A stretch of 64,000 bases of DNA. Origin: Stigmatella ashevillena. GTDB taxonomy: Bacteria; Myxococcota; Myxococcia; Myxococcales; Myxococcaceae. The position numbers and the translations under genes are program-made. The DNA lies in the NCBI RefSeq assembly GCF_028368975.1, contig NZ_JAQNDM010000002.1, positions 310,001 to 374,000 on the forward strand, given 5' to 3'. This document shows, piece by piece, positions 42,621 to 52,958 of the stretch. How positions within the stretch are numbered: position 1 is the stretch's first letter; each line of letters begins with the position of its first letter. Below the pieces are notes generated by a model, which was not told where the DNA came from, searched no databases, and saw only the letters and a list, made by a program, of their open reading frames with translations.

Positions 42621-43106
42621 ATGACCCTTGAAGCCCGGGCCGAGATGCAGGCGCGTGCCGAACGCGCCCTGCGCCGCGGAGAACTGGCCGAAGCCGTGGG
42701 CCTTTACGAGACGCTCGTCCGGGAGTGCCCTTCCGATGAAGCCCTCTCCCAGAGGCTTGCCCTCTTGCGCGAGTCCCTCCAGCCCATGGAGCTTCAGGCC
42801 CTTCAGAAGGCCTCTTCCGCTCCGCGCGAGGAACGCGTGACGCTCGGTCCCTCCTCGCCCATCCAGGAAGGAGAACGCCTCTTTGCCCTGGGGGACTATG
42901 CGGGCGCCGCCGCCGCCTACCGCCGGGCCTTGCAGCAACGGCCCGACAGCGAGCTCATCCAGGAGCGGCTCCTGGAGCTGTTCCAGTTGGCCCGGGTGGC
43001 CCCCGGCCACTCTCCGACGGATCGGGCCCTGCCCAAGGAGACGGAGCCTCTCTTGCAGGCCTTGTTGGACCGGTTGGCGTCCCGGCGGCGTCTCAAGCGC
43101 GGCTGA
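42621..43106 (+). CDS. TPR-repeat protein
   Basis: 161 residues from the ATG at 42621; an ATG at 42558 in frame is possible. Two tetratricopeptide-like helical hairpins are visible: AERALRRGELAEAVGLYETL and GERLFALGDYAGAAAAYRRA, separated by a linker. There is no signal peptide or membrane span. It probably acts as a protein-interaction scaffold. It lies upstream of the phosphofructokinase remnant and the Pkn4-like kinase on the same strand. Confidence 0.7.
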   Translation: MTLEARAEMQARAERALRRGELAEAVGLYETLVRECPSDEALSQRLALLRESLQPMELQALQKASSAPREERVTLGPSSPIQEGERLFALGDYAGAAAAYRRALQQRPDSELIQERLLELFQLARVAPGHSPTDRALPKETEPLLQALLDRLASRRRLKRG

Positions 43107-43266
43107 TCCCACGTCTCCCCCCTCTTTTCCTTATAGAGAGGTGAAGCCCGGCACGGCCGGGAGGACCGCGTGATTCGCGCGTTGCGGACCCCGGGGGCGG
43201 CTCCTAAACTCCGCCCAGACGCCGCTGTCATAGGCGCCTCTCGTCCCCTGACACCCGCGTCCGACC

Positions 43267-43380
43267 ATGCCTCGTCCCCTGAGACTCGGAGTCCTTACCG
43301 GCGGTGGCCAGTGCCGCGGCCTCGATGCGTTGAGCCCGTGGCTCGTCCAGAAGTGCTTGGAGATCTGTTTCAGGGACTAG
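43267..43380 (+). pseudogene. 6-phosphofructokinase remnant upstream of the Pkn4-like kinase
   Basis: A 37-codon frame starts MPRPLRLGVLTGGGQCRGLDAL. This is the unmistakable N-terminus of ATP/PPi phosphofructokinase (consensus GVLTGGGDCPGLNAVIR), with the substrate/ATP-site Asp and Pro replaced (GGQCRG). After about 25 residues it changes to SPWLVQKCLEICFRD and stops. The end may be the old C-terminus fused by an internal deletion. Over 300 residues are missing, so it is inactive. It ends 19 bp before the kinase start. In Myxococcus xanthus pfk and pkn4 form an operon (from memory). Confidence 0.65.
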
Positions 43381-43399
43381 GTGGGGACCCTTGCACACG

Positions 43400-45241
43400 A
43401 TGACGCTCGTAGGCCGCCAGATCGGTCGCTACCGCATCCTTGAGCAACTGGGCTCGGGGGGCATGAGCGTCGTGTACAAGGGGCTGGACACCGCCCTGGA
43501 CCGGGAAGTGGCGGTGAAGGTGCTGCACCCGCACCTGGCCGGCAAGGACGAGTCCCGGAAGCGCCTGGCCCGCGAGGCCCGGGCGGTTGCGCGGCTGCAC
43601 CACCCCAACATCCTGGAGGTCTTCGACTTCTCCGCAGCCGATGCGCAGAACGCCTATATCGTTACCGAGTACATCCGCGGCCATACCCTGCGGCAGTACC
43701 TGGACGAGGGGGGTCTGGAGCCGCCCGAGATCGCCGCGATGATCATCCACGAGCTGGCCGCGGCGCTCGCCCACGCGCACGAGTCCGGTGTCATTCACCG
43801 CGACCTCAAGCCCGAGAACGTCATGGTCCGCGAGGACGGCGTCCTCAAGCTGATGGACTTCGGCATCGCCAAGCTCCTGGAGACCGAGGAGCGGATGACC
43901 GTGACCGGGACCCTGGTCGGCTCGCCCGCGCACATGGCCCCCGAGATCATCGAAGGGCTGGAGGCAGGCCCCGAGGCGGACGTCTTTTCGCTGGGCATCA
44001 TGCTCTATGCCTTCGTCACCGGCCGACTGCCCTTCACCGCGCCCAACACGACGGCCACCCTCAAGCGCATCCTCGATGGCACCTATGAGGATCCCCGGCG
44101 CCGGGTGAGCGCGCTGTCGGACGAGTTGGCGGAGATCATCGCCACCTGTCTGGCCCGCGACCGCCACCACCGGTACCCGCACGCGGGGCGCCTCCGGGAC
44201 GCGCTCGCCGACTACCTCGCCGGGCTGGGGTTCCCGCGCGTCGGAGAAGAGCTGGCCTCCTTCTTCGCGGATCCCCCTTCCTATAAGAAGACCACCCGCC
44301 AGCGCCTCGTCGCGGCGCTGCTGGAGCGGGGGGAGCGTTTCCTCACCGAGAAGCGGACGCCCCGGGCCCTGGCCAGCCTCAACCAGGTGCTCGCCCTGGA
44401 CGCGCAGAACGCCCAGGCCCTGGCGATGCTCGAAGGGTTCAACCGGGCCCGGCGCCGCCAGCTCTGGGTGAAGCGGAGCCTCCAGGCAGGCGTGGTGCTG
44501 ACGGTCTGCGCGGCGCTCGGCACGGGCGGGTACCTGCTCTTGCGCCAGCTCCCCCCACCGCCCGTTCCCGTGATGCCCGTGCAGGAGGCCCCCCTGCCCC
44601 CGGCGGATGCGCCCCCGCTGGAAATCCCCACGCGCGCGCCCTTGCCCCTGCCGGACGCAACCCCGCTCGCGCCCCCGCTTCCGGAGCCGGTGGAGGGCCC
44701 TGCCGCAGTCCAGAAGAAAGCCCCGGTCCGGCCTCCCGAGCCCCCCGCGTCTCCCGACGGCAAGCCCGAAGCCCATCGGCCCGCGAAGGTGCACGTCTCC
44801 ATCCTCGTGCGCCCCTATGGCGCCATCCAGGTGGACGACACGCAGCCCAGCCCGCAGCCCCTCGCCCAGCATGATCTCCAGCTGGCCCCTGGCCCGCACA
44901 CCGTCACCGTGCGGTGCGAGTGGTGCGAGGACGCCGTGGACACCATCCAGGTGGCGCCGGATGCGGACAACGTCTTCCGGCTGCGGGCCCTGCTCAAGGG
45001 CTCACGGCTCTCCTTCGATTACCAACCCTCCGAGGCGCAGGTCCGCGTGGGCGAGGAGCTGCGCACCGCGCGAGAAACCCTGGAGCACCCATTCGATATC
45101 CAATCGCCCCGCGGACCGGCGAGCTTCCAACACCGCGTGGAGTACGAGGTGAGCCATCCCGGCTACAGGACGGAGAAGCGCGCGGTGATGGTGGAGCCGG
45201 GCAAGCCCATCACCTTGCGCGGGAGCCTCGTCGCCGAATGA
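43400..45241 (+). CDS. Membrane Ser/Thr protein kinase, Pkn4-like
   Basis: 613 residues. The Hanks kinase domain occupies residues 10-275: glycine loop LGSGGMSVVYKG, VAVKVL, HRDLKPENVMV, DFGIAKL and GSPAHMAPEI, all catalytic residues intact. A TPR-like segment, one transmembrane helix (AGVVLTVCAALGTGGYLLL) and a Pro-rich stretch follow. A periplasmic C-terminal domain of about 160 residues with PEGA-like beta repeats ends the protein. The pfk remnant directly upstream supports a Pkn4 assignment, since Pkn4 of M. xanthus phosphorylates PFK. It is first in a five-gene operon and its stop overlaps the next start (ATGA). Confidence 0.85.
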   Translation: MTLVGRQIGRYRILEQLGSGGMSVVYKGLDTALDREVAVKVLHPHLAGKDESRKRLAREARAVARLHHPNILEVFDFSAADAQNAYIVTEYIRGHTLRQYLDEGGLEPPEIAAMIIHELAAALAHAHESGVIHRDLKPENVMVREDGVLKLMDFGIAKLLETEERMTVTGTLVGSPAHMAPEIIEGLEAGPEADVFSLGIMLYAFVTGRLPFTAPNTTATLKRILDGTYEDPRRRVSALSDELAEIIATCLARDRHHRYPHAGRLRDALADYLAGLGFPRVGEELASFFADPPSYKKTTRQRLVAALLERGERFLTEKRTPRALASLNQVLALDAQNAQALAMLEGFNRARRRQLWVKRSLQAGVVLTVCAALGTGGYLLLRQLPPPPVPVMPVQEAPLPPADAPPLEIPTRAPLPLPDATPLAPPLPEPVEGPAAVQKKAPVRPPEPPASPDGKPEAHRPAKVHVSILVRPYGAIQVDDTQPSPQPLAQHDLQLAPGPHTVTVRCEWCEDAVDTIQVAPDADNVFRLRALLKGSRLSFDYQPSEAQVRVGEELRTARETLEHPFDIQSPRGPASFQHRVEYEVSHPGYRTEKRAVMVEPGKPITLRGSLVAE

Positions 45242-46245
45242 GCCGTGGCCTGTTCCTTGCGCTGTGTCTGCTGCCCACCCTGCTCCTGCCCGTGAGCACC
45301 CGGGCCCAGGAGTCAGATCCCGAAGCGGCGGCGATCCGCTCCAACTTCGAGTACGGCAAGTACGCGGAAGTCATCGATCGCGCCAAGGCCCGCATCGACC
45401 GGGGGAACCTCAACGAGCAGCAGCTGGCGGATCTGCACGAGCTGGCGGGCCTGGCGGCCTTCAACCTCCAGCGCATGGCGGACGCGGAGCGGCATTTCGC
45501 GGCGATGCTCCGGTTGGATCCGGACAGCAGCCTGGACCCTTTCGTGGTGCCGCCTCCGGCCGTGGCGTACTTCGACAAGCTCAAGGAGCGGATGGCCTCG
45601 GAGCTGGAGTTCCTCCGGCAAGAGCGGCGGCTGCGCCAGGAGCGCGCCCGCGGCGAGGCCGAGCGGCGCGAGCGGGAGCGCCTGGCCGCCGAGGAGCAGC
45701 GCCGCCGCGTCGAGGCGCTGGCCCGGCAGGTGACGGTGCGCACCGTGGAGAAGCGCAACTTCCTCGTGAACTTCGTCCCCTTCGGCGCGGGCCAGTTCCA
45801 GCAAGGCCGTAACAGCTTGGGCATCGTCTTCGCCGCCACCGAGGGTGTGCTCGCCGTCACCAGCGTCATCGCCTACTTCGCCTACGAGGCCCTCTTCGAG
45901 ACCTCCACCATCGAACTCGACGATGTGCTCACCGAGACCGGGCGCGCCTCCATCACCGTGCGCTACATCCCCACCCGGCGCTCCGGCCAGGCGGATGCGT
46001 GGCGCCTGCTCAAGGTCGGCTCGGCGGCCGGCTTCTACAGCATCTACGCGCTGGGCGTGGCCGATGCCCTCTACCACCACGAAGACCAGGTGGTCCGCAC
46101 CTCCATCGAAGAGCGGCCCGAGCCCTCCCGGCCGCCGCCTCCGCCCTCCCGGTCCCCTGACGAGTTGGAGCGTGGCACCTCGGCCCGGTTCCAGCTCTTT
46201 CCCACCTCCGGCGGGCTCGGCGCCGGGCTCACCCTCACCTTCTAG
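45238..46245 (+). CDS. Exported TPR/coiled-coil membrane protein
   Basis: 335 residues; the ATG overlaps the kinase stop (ATGA). The signal peptide is MSRGLFLALCLLPTLLLPVSTRA. A TPR-like region follows (YGKYAEVIDRAKARIDRGNL, AAFNLQRMADAERHFAAMLR), then an Arg/Glu-rich coiled coil at about 120-160. Hydrophobic segments come next (FVPFGAGQFQQGRNSLGIVF, GVLAVTSVIAYFAYEALF). The tail is Pro-rich and ends in a beta strand with terminal Phe (LGAGLTLTF), as in outer-membrane proteins. Translational coupling suggests that it works with the kinase at the envelope. Confidence 0.8.
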   Translation: MSRGLFLALCLLPTLLLPVSTRAQESDPEAAAIRSNFEYGKYAEVIDRAKARIDRGNLNEQQLADLHELAGLAAFNLQRMADAERHFAAMLRLDPDSSLDPFVVPPPAVAYFDKLKERMASELEFLRQERRLRQERARGEAERRERERLAAEEQRRRVEALARQVTVRTVEKRNFLVNFVPFGAGQFQQGRNSLGIVFAATEGVLAVTSVIAYFAYEALFETSTIELDDVLTETGRASITVRYIPTRRSGQADAWRLLKVGSAAGFYSIYALGVADALYHHEDQVVRTSIEERPEPSRPPPPPSRSPDELERGTSARFQLFPTSGGLGAGLTLTF

Positions 46246-46290
46246 CCCCCGGCATCTTCCGCCCCCGGCACCCCCAGGAATCGTCCCACC

Positions 46291-48161
<1,871 letters not shown>

Positions 48162-48162
<1 letters not shown>

Positions 48163-48701
48163 TGCGATGGCTGACGTGGATGGGGGCCGTGTGTCTGGCC
48201 AGTGGATGCATGCTCCCCCAGGACGACATCTTCCTGGAGGCGCTGCCCGAGCGCCGCAACCGCCCTCCGCGGATCGTGGAGACCCAGGTCCAGCCCCCCG
48301 TGCGCATCATCCGAGACTTCGGCGCGGCGGGCCAATGCGAGCTGGAGTTCTCCGTCATCGTGGAGGATCCGGACGTGGACGATCGCATCTCGGTGAAGTG
48401 GTACCTGGACTACAACACGCAGAATCCCATCGGCCCCTACCGTGAGACGGATCTCGCCCGGAATGGCCAGAGCCAACGGGGGGAGCGCGCCACGCTGAAC
48501 ATCAACCTGCGGGCGGCCAACAGCCCGCTGCGCGAGCTGGGGACGCACCTGGTGGAGGCCCTGGTGACTGACTCCCGTTTGCTCGCGGGCCGCCAGCCCG
48601 AATCCACCACCTATGAGGGCGATGGGGGCGTCATCGTCAATCCCGGCTATGTGGTGACCTACTCGTGGTTCGTCACCACGGTGCAGGGAGATTGCACATG
48701 A
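48162..48701 (+). CDS. Lipoprotein, unknown function
   Basis: 179 residues; the start overlaps the activator stop by 1 nt (TGATG). The lipobox is CLASGCML. The mature domain includes RPPRIVETQVQPPVRIIRDF, CELEFSVIVEDPDVDDRISV and a C-terminal VNPGYVVTYSWFV, an Ig-like beta pattern. No family is recognised. Close coupling on both sides suggests that it assembles with its neighbours at the outer membrane. Confidence 0.75.
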
Positions 48702-50320
48702 GCCCCCTGAGCTTCGCGCTCCTGATGCTCGCCCTGGCGAGCGCTTCCTGCGCCTACCTGCCGGACTCCTCCGAGGATGTGCAGCTCGTGTGCCGCCGGG
48801 ACGCCGAGTGCGCGGAGGGACAGGTGTGCTTCGCGGACGGCTGTGGCGATCCCGGGCAGAACATCGTCGTGGAGGTCAAACCCGATCCCGCCGCCGGGTT
48901 GCACGCACAGGATTTCGCCGTGGAGAACCTGCGTCCCCAGCACAACCTGGAGCTGTTCGGCCCCGCCACCCTCCAAGGCCGGGTCCAACGGCAACTGCCC
49001 CAGCTCAACCAGGATGGCTCGCCCACCACCGTGCCCTACCTGAACCCCGTGTTCGTCCGGGCCACCGGCGAGAGCCGCCTCATTCCCGGCCTCGCGCGCA
49101 GCTTCGAGGGCAACCTCGTTCCGGACAACGAGGGTTACAGGCTCGCGGTGGGTTCCGGGAATTACACCGTCACCCTGCTGACGAAGGATGCAGCGATTCC
49201 CCCGCAGACTTTGGAGGGCGTGAGGGTGGAGCCCGGCTGGACCGTGCCGCTCGACTTCGTCCTGCCCTCCTCCGCTTCCCTCACGCGACTGGCGGGCAAG
49301 GTGGTGCTCGAGAACAACCAGCCCGTGAACGAGGCGCTCGAAGTCCAAGCGCTGGATGATGCGCTCAAACCCCTGTCCCAGCGCGTCTCCGTGACGCGGG
49401 AGACGGGCGAGTTCCTGTTGTCGCTGCCCCCGGCCGCTGCCCGGCTGGAGCACGTCCTCGTCCAGGTGACGGCGCCTCGGGCCGGCGGGCTGTTTCCCCA
49501 GCGGGAGTTCTCCGTGGACCCGCGCCCGGGCGTCACCGCGCCGCTCGTCCTGGCCGATGCGGGCGAGGCCGTGAAGGTGAGCGGCCGGGTGGTGGATCGC
49601 GCAGGCCAACCCGTGCCCGACGCCGGCGTGTACCTCCAGGGCAAGGTCCGGGGGGGCGGCCAGTTCCACAGCCTCACCGTCCGCACGCGGGAGGATGGCC
49701 GCTTCGAGCTCCTGTCCCTGCCGAGCCTTCCGGACACCCCCTTGACGCTCTACGCGATTCCCCCCGGAAGCGCGGTTCCGGGCATCACCCGCCAGGCCAC
49801 GCTGGTCCCCCTGGGGGGGGTGGCCGCGCAAGAGGTGGTCTGCCCCAACAAGGTCATCGTCCGAGGGGTGCTGCTGCGGCCCGAAGGAGGCCCCGCGGCG
49901 GGCGTGAAGGTGGTGGCCGATCCCGTGGGGGCCGTCCCCGGCTGGCCCCTGCCGGCCCAGGGCGCCGAGGTGAGCTCCGCCACTGATGAAGACGGGGCCT
50001 ACAGCCTCCGGTTGGATCCGGGCGAGTACCGCTTCGACTTCATGCCGGGAGAGAACCTGCCGCGCGTCAGCCGCTTCGTGCCTGTGCTGCCCTCGGAGGG
50101 CATGCAGGTGGAGCCCTTCATGCTCTCCAAGGGGCGCCGCGTCACCGGCCGGGTCACCTTGAGCGATCCGCAGCGCCAGCTCCCCGTGCAGGTGGCACCG
50201 TATGCGGACATCCAGTTCTTCCGCGTGGTGAACGTGGCCGGCACCCCCACGGCCATCCGGTTGGCGCAGACGGTGGCCGACAGCGCGGGCGATTACACCG
50301 CCACCCTCCCTACACGTTGA
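48698..50320 (+). CDS. Lipoprotein with carboxypeptidase-regulatory-like repeats
   Basis: 540 residues; the ATG overlaps the preceding stop (ATGA). The signal ends in the lipobox ASASCAY and a small Cys cluster follows (VCRRDAECAEGQVCFADGCG). Several CarboxypepD_reg-like beta sandwiches come after, for example VSGRVVDRAGQPVPDAGVYL, REDGRFELLSL, VIVRGVLLRPEGGPAAGVKV and TDEDGAYSLRLDPGEYRF. These are structural modules of large surface proteins. It is the last gene of the operon, followed by a strong hairpin. Confidence 0.82.
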   Translation: MSPLSFALLMLALASASCAYLPDSSEDVQLVCRRDAECAEGQVCFADGCGDPGQNIVVEVKPDPAAGLHAQDFAVENLRPQHNLELFGPATLQGRVQRQLPQLNQDGSPTTVPYLNPVFVRATGESRLIPGLARSFEGNLVPDNEGYRLAVGSGNYTVTLLTKDAAIPPQTLEGVRVEPGWTVPLDFVLPSSASLTRLAGKVVLENNQPVNEALEVQALDDALKPLSQRVSVTRETGEFLLSLPPAAARLEHVLVQVTAPRAGGLFPQREFSVDPRPGVTAPLVLADAGEAVKVSGRVVDRAGQPVPDAGVYLQGKVRGGGQFHSLTVRTREDGRFELLSLPSLPDTPLTLYAIPPGSAVPGITRQATLVPLGGVAAQEVVCPNKVIVRGVLLRPEGGPAAGVKVVADPVGAVPGWPLPAQGAEVSSATDEDGAYSLRLDPGEYRFDFMPGENLPRVSRFVPVLPSEGMQVEPFMLSKGRRVTGRVTLSDPQRQLPVQVAPYADIQFFRVVNVAGTPTAIRLAQTVADSAGDYTATLPTR

Positions 50321-50321
50321 A

Positions 50322-50362
50322 AAGCCCATCCTCCGGTGCGGCAAGGACCGGAGAACGGGCTT
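50322..50362. terminator. Bidirectional terminator between convergent genes
   Basis: AAGCCCATCCTCCGGT pairs with ACCGGAGAACGGGCTT (14 of 16 positions) around a 9-nt loop. The reverse-strand product runs into TTTTC. It lies between the convergent lipoprotein and NTF2-like genes. Confidence 0.6.
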
Positions 50363-50388
50363 CCTGGATGCGGGAAGTGGCGAGAGGC

Positions 50389-50955
50389 TCAGCTCTTCGA
50401 GCGAGTGATCAGCTCATTCATCGGCATGACCGGGTTGAGCGCCTGCCGGGCATGGTCCGCGCCGCGCACCGGCAGCGACGCATCGATGAGGCCCGCCTGG
50501 AGCATGATCGAACCCATGTCCCAATAGAGGTTCTCGGACTCGATTTTGACTCCGTGCGGGTCGAACTGGACGATGACCACCATGGCCATCTCGATCCGCC
50601 GGCCCGTGGGGGGAATCCCCGGCAGGATCCAATCCATCTGGATGGAGTGGGTGAACGCCAGCACGAACTCATCCACGATCCGGCTCTGGCCCACGGTGCG
50701 AGTGATGGGCGAGATGGTGATGTCCGGGGGAAGCTGGTTGAGGAAGTGCTTGGAGTAGAAGACCTTGAGTTCCTCCGCGTTCAGAGCACCCACCATCAAG
50801 GGCACGATGTTCACGCGGGGCGTATCCGTCATGGTCGCCATCGCATCCTCCGTGCTCTTGGCCTTGAACTCGGAGTGCAGATGATCGTCCCAATGACTCG
50901 CCATCTCATGCACGTTCGTCTGCTCCACGTCTGTCGATGCCAACGACTCACTCAT
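50389..50955 (-). CDS. NTF2-like (SnoaL/ketosteroid-isomerase fold) protein
   Basis: 188 residues; ATG with AAGGAG 7 nt upstream. No signal peptide. The cone-shaped NTF2-like pattern is suggested by the N-terminal helix (HWDDHLHSEFKAKSTEDAMA), NIVPLMVGA, VDEFVLAFTHSIQMDWILPG and the paired strands MAMVVIVQFDPHGVKIESEN. The final ALNPVMPMNELI resembles dienelactone-associated SnoaL-like proteins. Whether it is enzymatic is unknown. It is monocistronic. Confidence 0.7.
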   Translation of the reverse strand: MSESLASTDVEQTNVHEMASHWDDHLHSEFKAKSTEDAMATMTDTPRVNIVPLMVGALNAEELKVFYSKHFLNQLPPDITISPITRTVGQSRIVDEFVLAFTHSIQMDWILPGIPPTGRRIEMAMVVIVQFDPHGVKIESENLYWDMGSIMLQAGLIDASLPVRGADHARQALNPVMPMNELITRSKS

Positions 50956-51135
50956 GGGCGACTCCTTTCAAAAGACCACTGTATTGGCTTCGCGGGGACT
51001 GAGCCACGGCGCAGACAGCGTCGTGAGGTCCCATGGCTACGTTAACAGCGGTACGTGACACGCACGGAAAAGAGCGGGGTCACCCCCGAGTGAGATCCAA
51101 CGGATCTGCACGATTGAAACAAGAGTCTAAGATTG

Positions 51136-51165
51136 CCCTGGGGGTCTGTCTTTACATCCCCGGGG
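51136..51165 (-). terminator. Hairpin after the 51206-51721 gene
   Basis: CCCTGGGG and CCCCGGGG arms (one G-T pair) enclose a 14-nt AT-rich loop, about 40 bp after the reverse-strand stop at 51206. The remaining stretch between 50956 and 51205 holds no gene that I can support. Confidence 0.35.
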
Positions 51166-51205
51166 TCCAACTCACCCCGCCCCGCGAAACACGTCAGGGA
51201 AAGAC

Positions 51206-51721
51206 TCAAGGACCGTGATTTCCGTTCTTCTGACGCGCGGCAGCGAAGGCGGTTTGAAGCGCGTCCACGGCGCCGCCCACCTCGTCGGCGTATTGCACGG
51301 CGTGGATGGTGTAGAGGTCCTGCACCTCTTCCATGCGGCGGAAGACCGTGCGCAGCTCAGAGCGCTCGCGCGAGTTCAGGGCACAGTGGCTCTCGCGCTC
51401 GCGCAGCTTCTGCAGCCATCCGGTGCGCACGCGCATCCACTGTTGATCCACATCGCGGGGAGCGATCTCGGAAGCGCGGACCAGCTTCTCGCGCTCGGTC
51501 TCCAGTTCCGCCCACAATCCCTGTGCGCTCTGGAGACACTCGCCGTAGCTGAGCACCTGCTCCGCCGCGGGCAGCCGCTCCGGGGTCATCGACGCCACCG
51601 AACGGCTGACGTTCACGATGAGCCACAGGCAGAAGAGCGTGACCAGGATGAGGTAGCCCCCATAGGTCGCGGCGCGGAAGGGGCGGTACTGGGGGTCTTT
51701 CCGAGGGTCTGAGACGGACAC
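51206..51721 (-). CDS. Single-pass membrane protein, unknown function
   Basis: 171 residues from a GTG. One transmembrane helix near the N-terminus (YLILVTLFCLWLIVNV) is followed by a long helical, charged domain with two Cys (YGECLQSAQGLW, RESHCALNSRERSEL), probably periplasmic and coiled. No family is recognised. The GTG is the last base pair of a strong hairpin and no Shine-Dalgarno is available, so translation initiation is unusual. It lies downstream of the TPR membrane protein on the same strand. Confidence 0.65.
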   Translation of the reverse strand: MSVSDPRKDPQYRPFRAATYGGYLILVTLFCLWLIVNVSRSVASMTPERLPAAEQVLSYGECLQSAQGLWAELETEREKLVRASEIAPRDVDQQWMRVRTGWLQKLRERESHCALNSRERSELRTVFRRMEEVQDLYTIHAVQYADEVGGAVDALQTAFAAARQKNGNHGP

Positions 51722-51751
51722 GGGGCCCTGGTCTTACGACCCAGGGCCCCG
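51721..51751 (-). terminator. Perfect 11-bp hairpin abutting a start codon
   Basis: CGGGGCCCTGG / CCAGGGCCCCG with a 9-nt loop. On the reverse strand it lies 48 nt after the stop of the TPR gene, and its last base is the G of the GTG start of the next gene. No T-tract follows. It may be a terminator or a translational block. Confidence 0.5.
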
Positions 51752-51798
51752 CGTGGCAACACCCATCCCGGTCTCCCAGGGAGGGAAGGATGAGGGGA

Positions 51799-52800
51799 TT
51801 ACTGTCCCGCGGGCTGCCCGGGGGCCGGGGCGGGGGGCGCCGCCTGAGCGGGCGCGGGGGCCGCCGGGGTCGGTACGGGGACGGCCGGGGCCGCTGCCGC
51901 ATCGGGGCCACCCAGTTGGCGCTTGGCCGAGTTCAGGCGCGCGCGCATCGCCCCCAGGTACTGGGTCGCCGGGTAGTTGGCGATGGCGTCACGCACCGTG
52001 GCCAGGGCTTTCTCGAGCTGATTGGTCTCCTGGTAGGACTGGGCCAGCAGCACCATGGCGTAGTCGCGCGTCTTGGAGCGCTTGTCCCCGTCCACGAAGC
52101 GGGCCAGGAGCGGCACGGCCTGGTCGTGCTTGCCCAGGTTGTTGTAGGCGGCCCCCAGGAAGAAGGAGGCATCCAGCGCGTCCGCCTCGGAGGGGTTCAT
52201 CGCCATGAAGCGCGAGAGATCCTCCACCGTGCCCTTCATGTCGTTGCGGCGGAAGGCGGCCTTGCCGCGCTCGAAGGCGGAGTCACCGATCTCCTTGCGC
52301 AGCAGGGCGGCGCGATCGTTGAGTGCCTGACGTTCCAGCCCTGACAGGCGCGTGGTGTCCAGCTTCACCAGCGCGTCGATGCCCTTGAGCCGCTCGTCTC
52401 CCGGCAGCGTCGTCATCAGCTTGTAGACCTCGGCCGCGGAGCGCTGAGCGCCCTGGTTGGCGGCCAGCTCCGCGCGCTGCTTCTCGAGCTCCGACGTCAG
52501 ATCCGTCACCATCTTCTCGAGCCGCTCACGCTCGGCGCCCGCGGTGGAGGTGCGCGCGTTGCTGATGAGCAGCGCGCCGCCCGCGGCCAGAATGGCGAAG
52601 AGGGCATAGGCCACCCCCGAGGAGATCCATTGCCGCTTCTGGAAGTCCTCGTGGCGCTTGCCGACGGCCTTCACCTCGGCATGCAGGTTCTTCAGCAGGT
52701 TGTCGGTCTTGATGACGAGGTTGCGGGCCTCGATCACCTCCTTGCGGATCTCCGACAGTTCCTTGTCGACCTCTGGCTTTTGCTCGGATGCCATGGACAT
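51799..52800 (-). CDS. Membrane-anchored coiled-coil TPR protein
   Basis: About 333 residues. The N-terminus is a heptad-rich helix (KELSEIRKEVIEARNLVIKT), then one transmembrane segment (SSGVAYALFAILAAGGALLI) and a second coiled coil (LEKMVTDLTSELEKQRAELA). TPR-like helices follow (GKAAFRRNDMKGTVEDLSRF, LGAAYNNLGKHDQAVPLLAR, QSYQETNQLEKALATVRDAI) and an Ala/Pro tail. ATG at 52800 or the one two codons on could be used. It is probably an envelope scaffold. No specific family is recognised. Confidence 0.75.
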   Translation of the reverse strand: MSMASEQKPEVDKELSEIRKEVIEARNLVIKTDNLLKNLHAEVKAVGKRHEDFQKRQWISSGVAYALFAILAAGGALLISNARTSTAGAERERLEKMVTDLTSELEKQRAELAANQGAQRSAAEVYKLMTTLPGDERLKGIDALVKLDTTRLSGLERQALNDRAALLRKEIGDSAFERGKAAFRRNDMKGTVEDLSRFMAMNPSEADALDASFFLGAAYNNLGKHDQAVPLLARFVDGDKRSKTRDYAMVLLAQSYQETNQLEKALATVRDAIANYPATQYLGAMRARLNSAKRQLGGPDAAAAPAVPVPTPAAPAPAQAAPPAPAPGQPAGQ

Positions 52801-52958
52801 CTTTCTGTTGGGCCCGGATACGACTTCGACCGGATCACGCATCTTTAAAGTTCCCCCGACGGATCAGTGAGTTTCCGGCAGCGGAACAGGGTTTGGAGAA
52901 ATCTCATTTCCAGGCATTTGCCCAGCGGCAAGCAGCAGGGCAAGCGCCCGAAAGTGGG

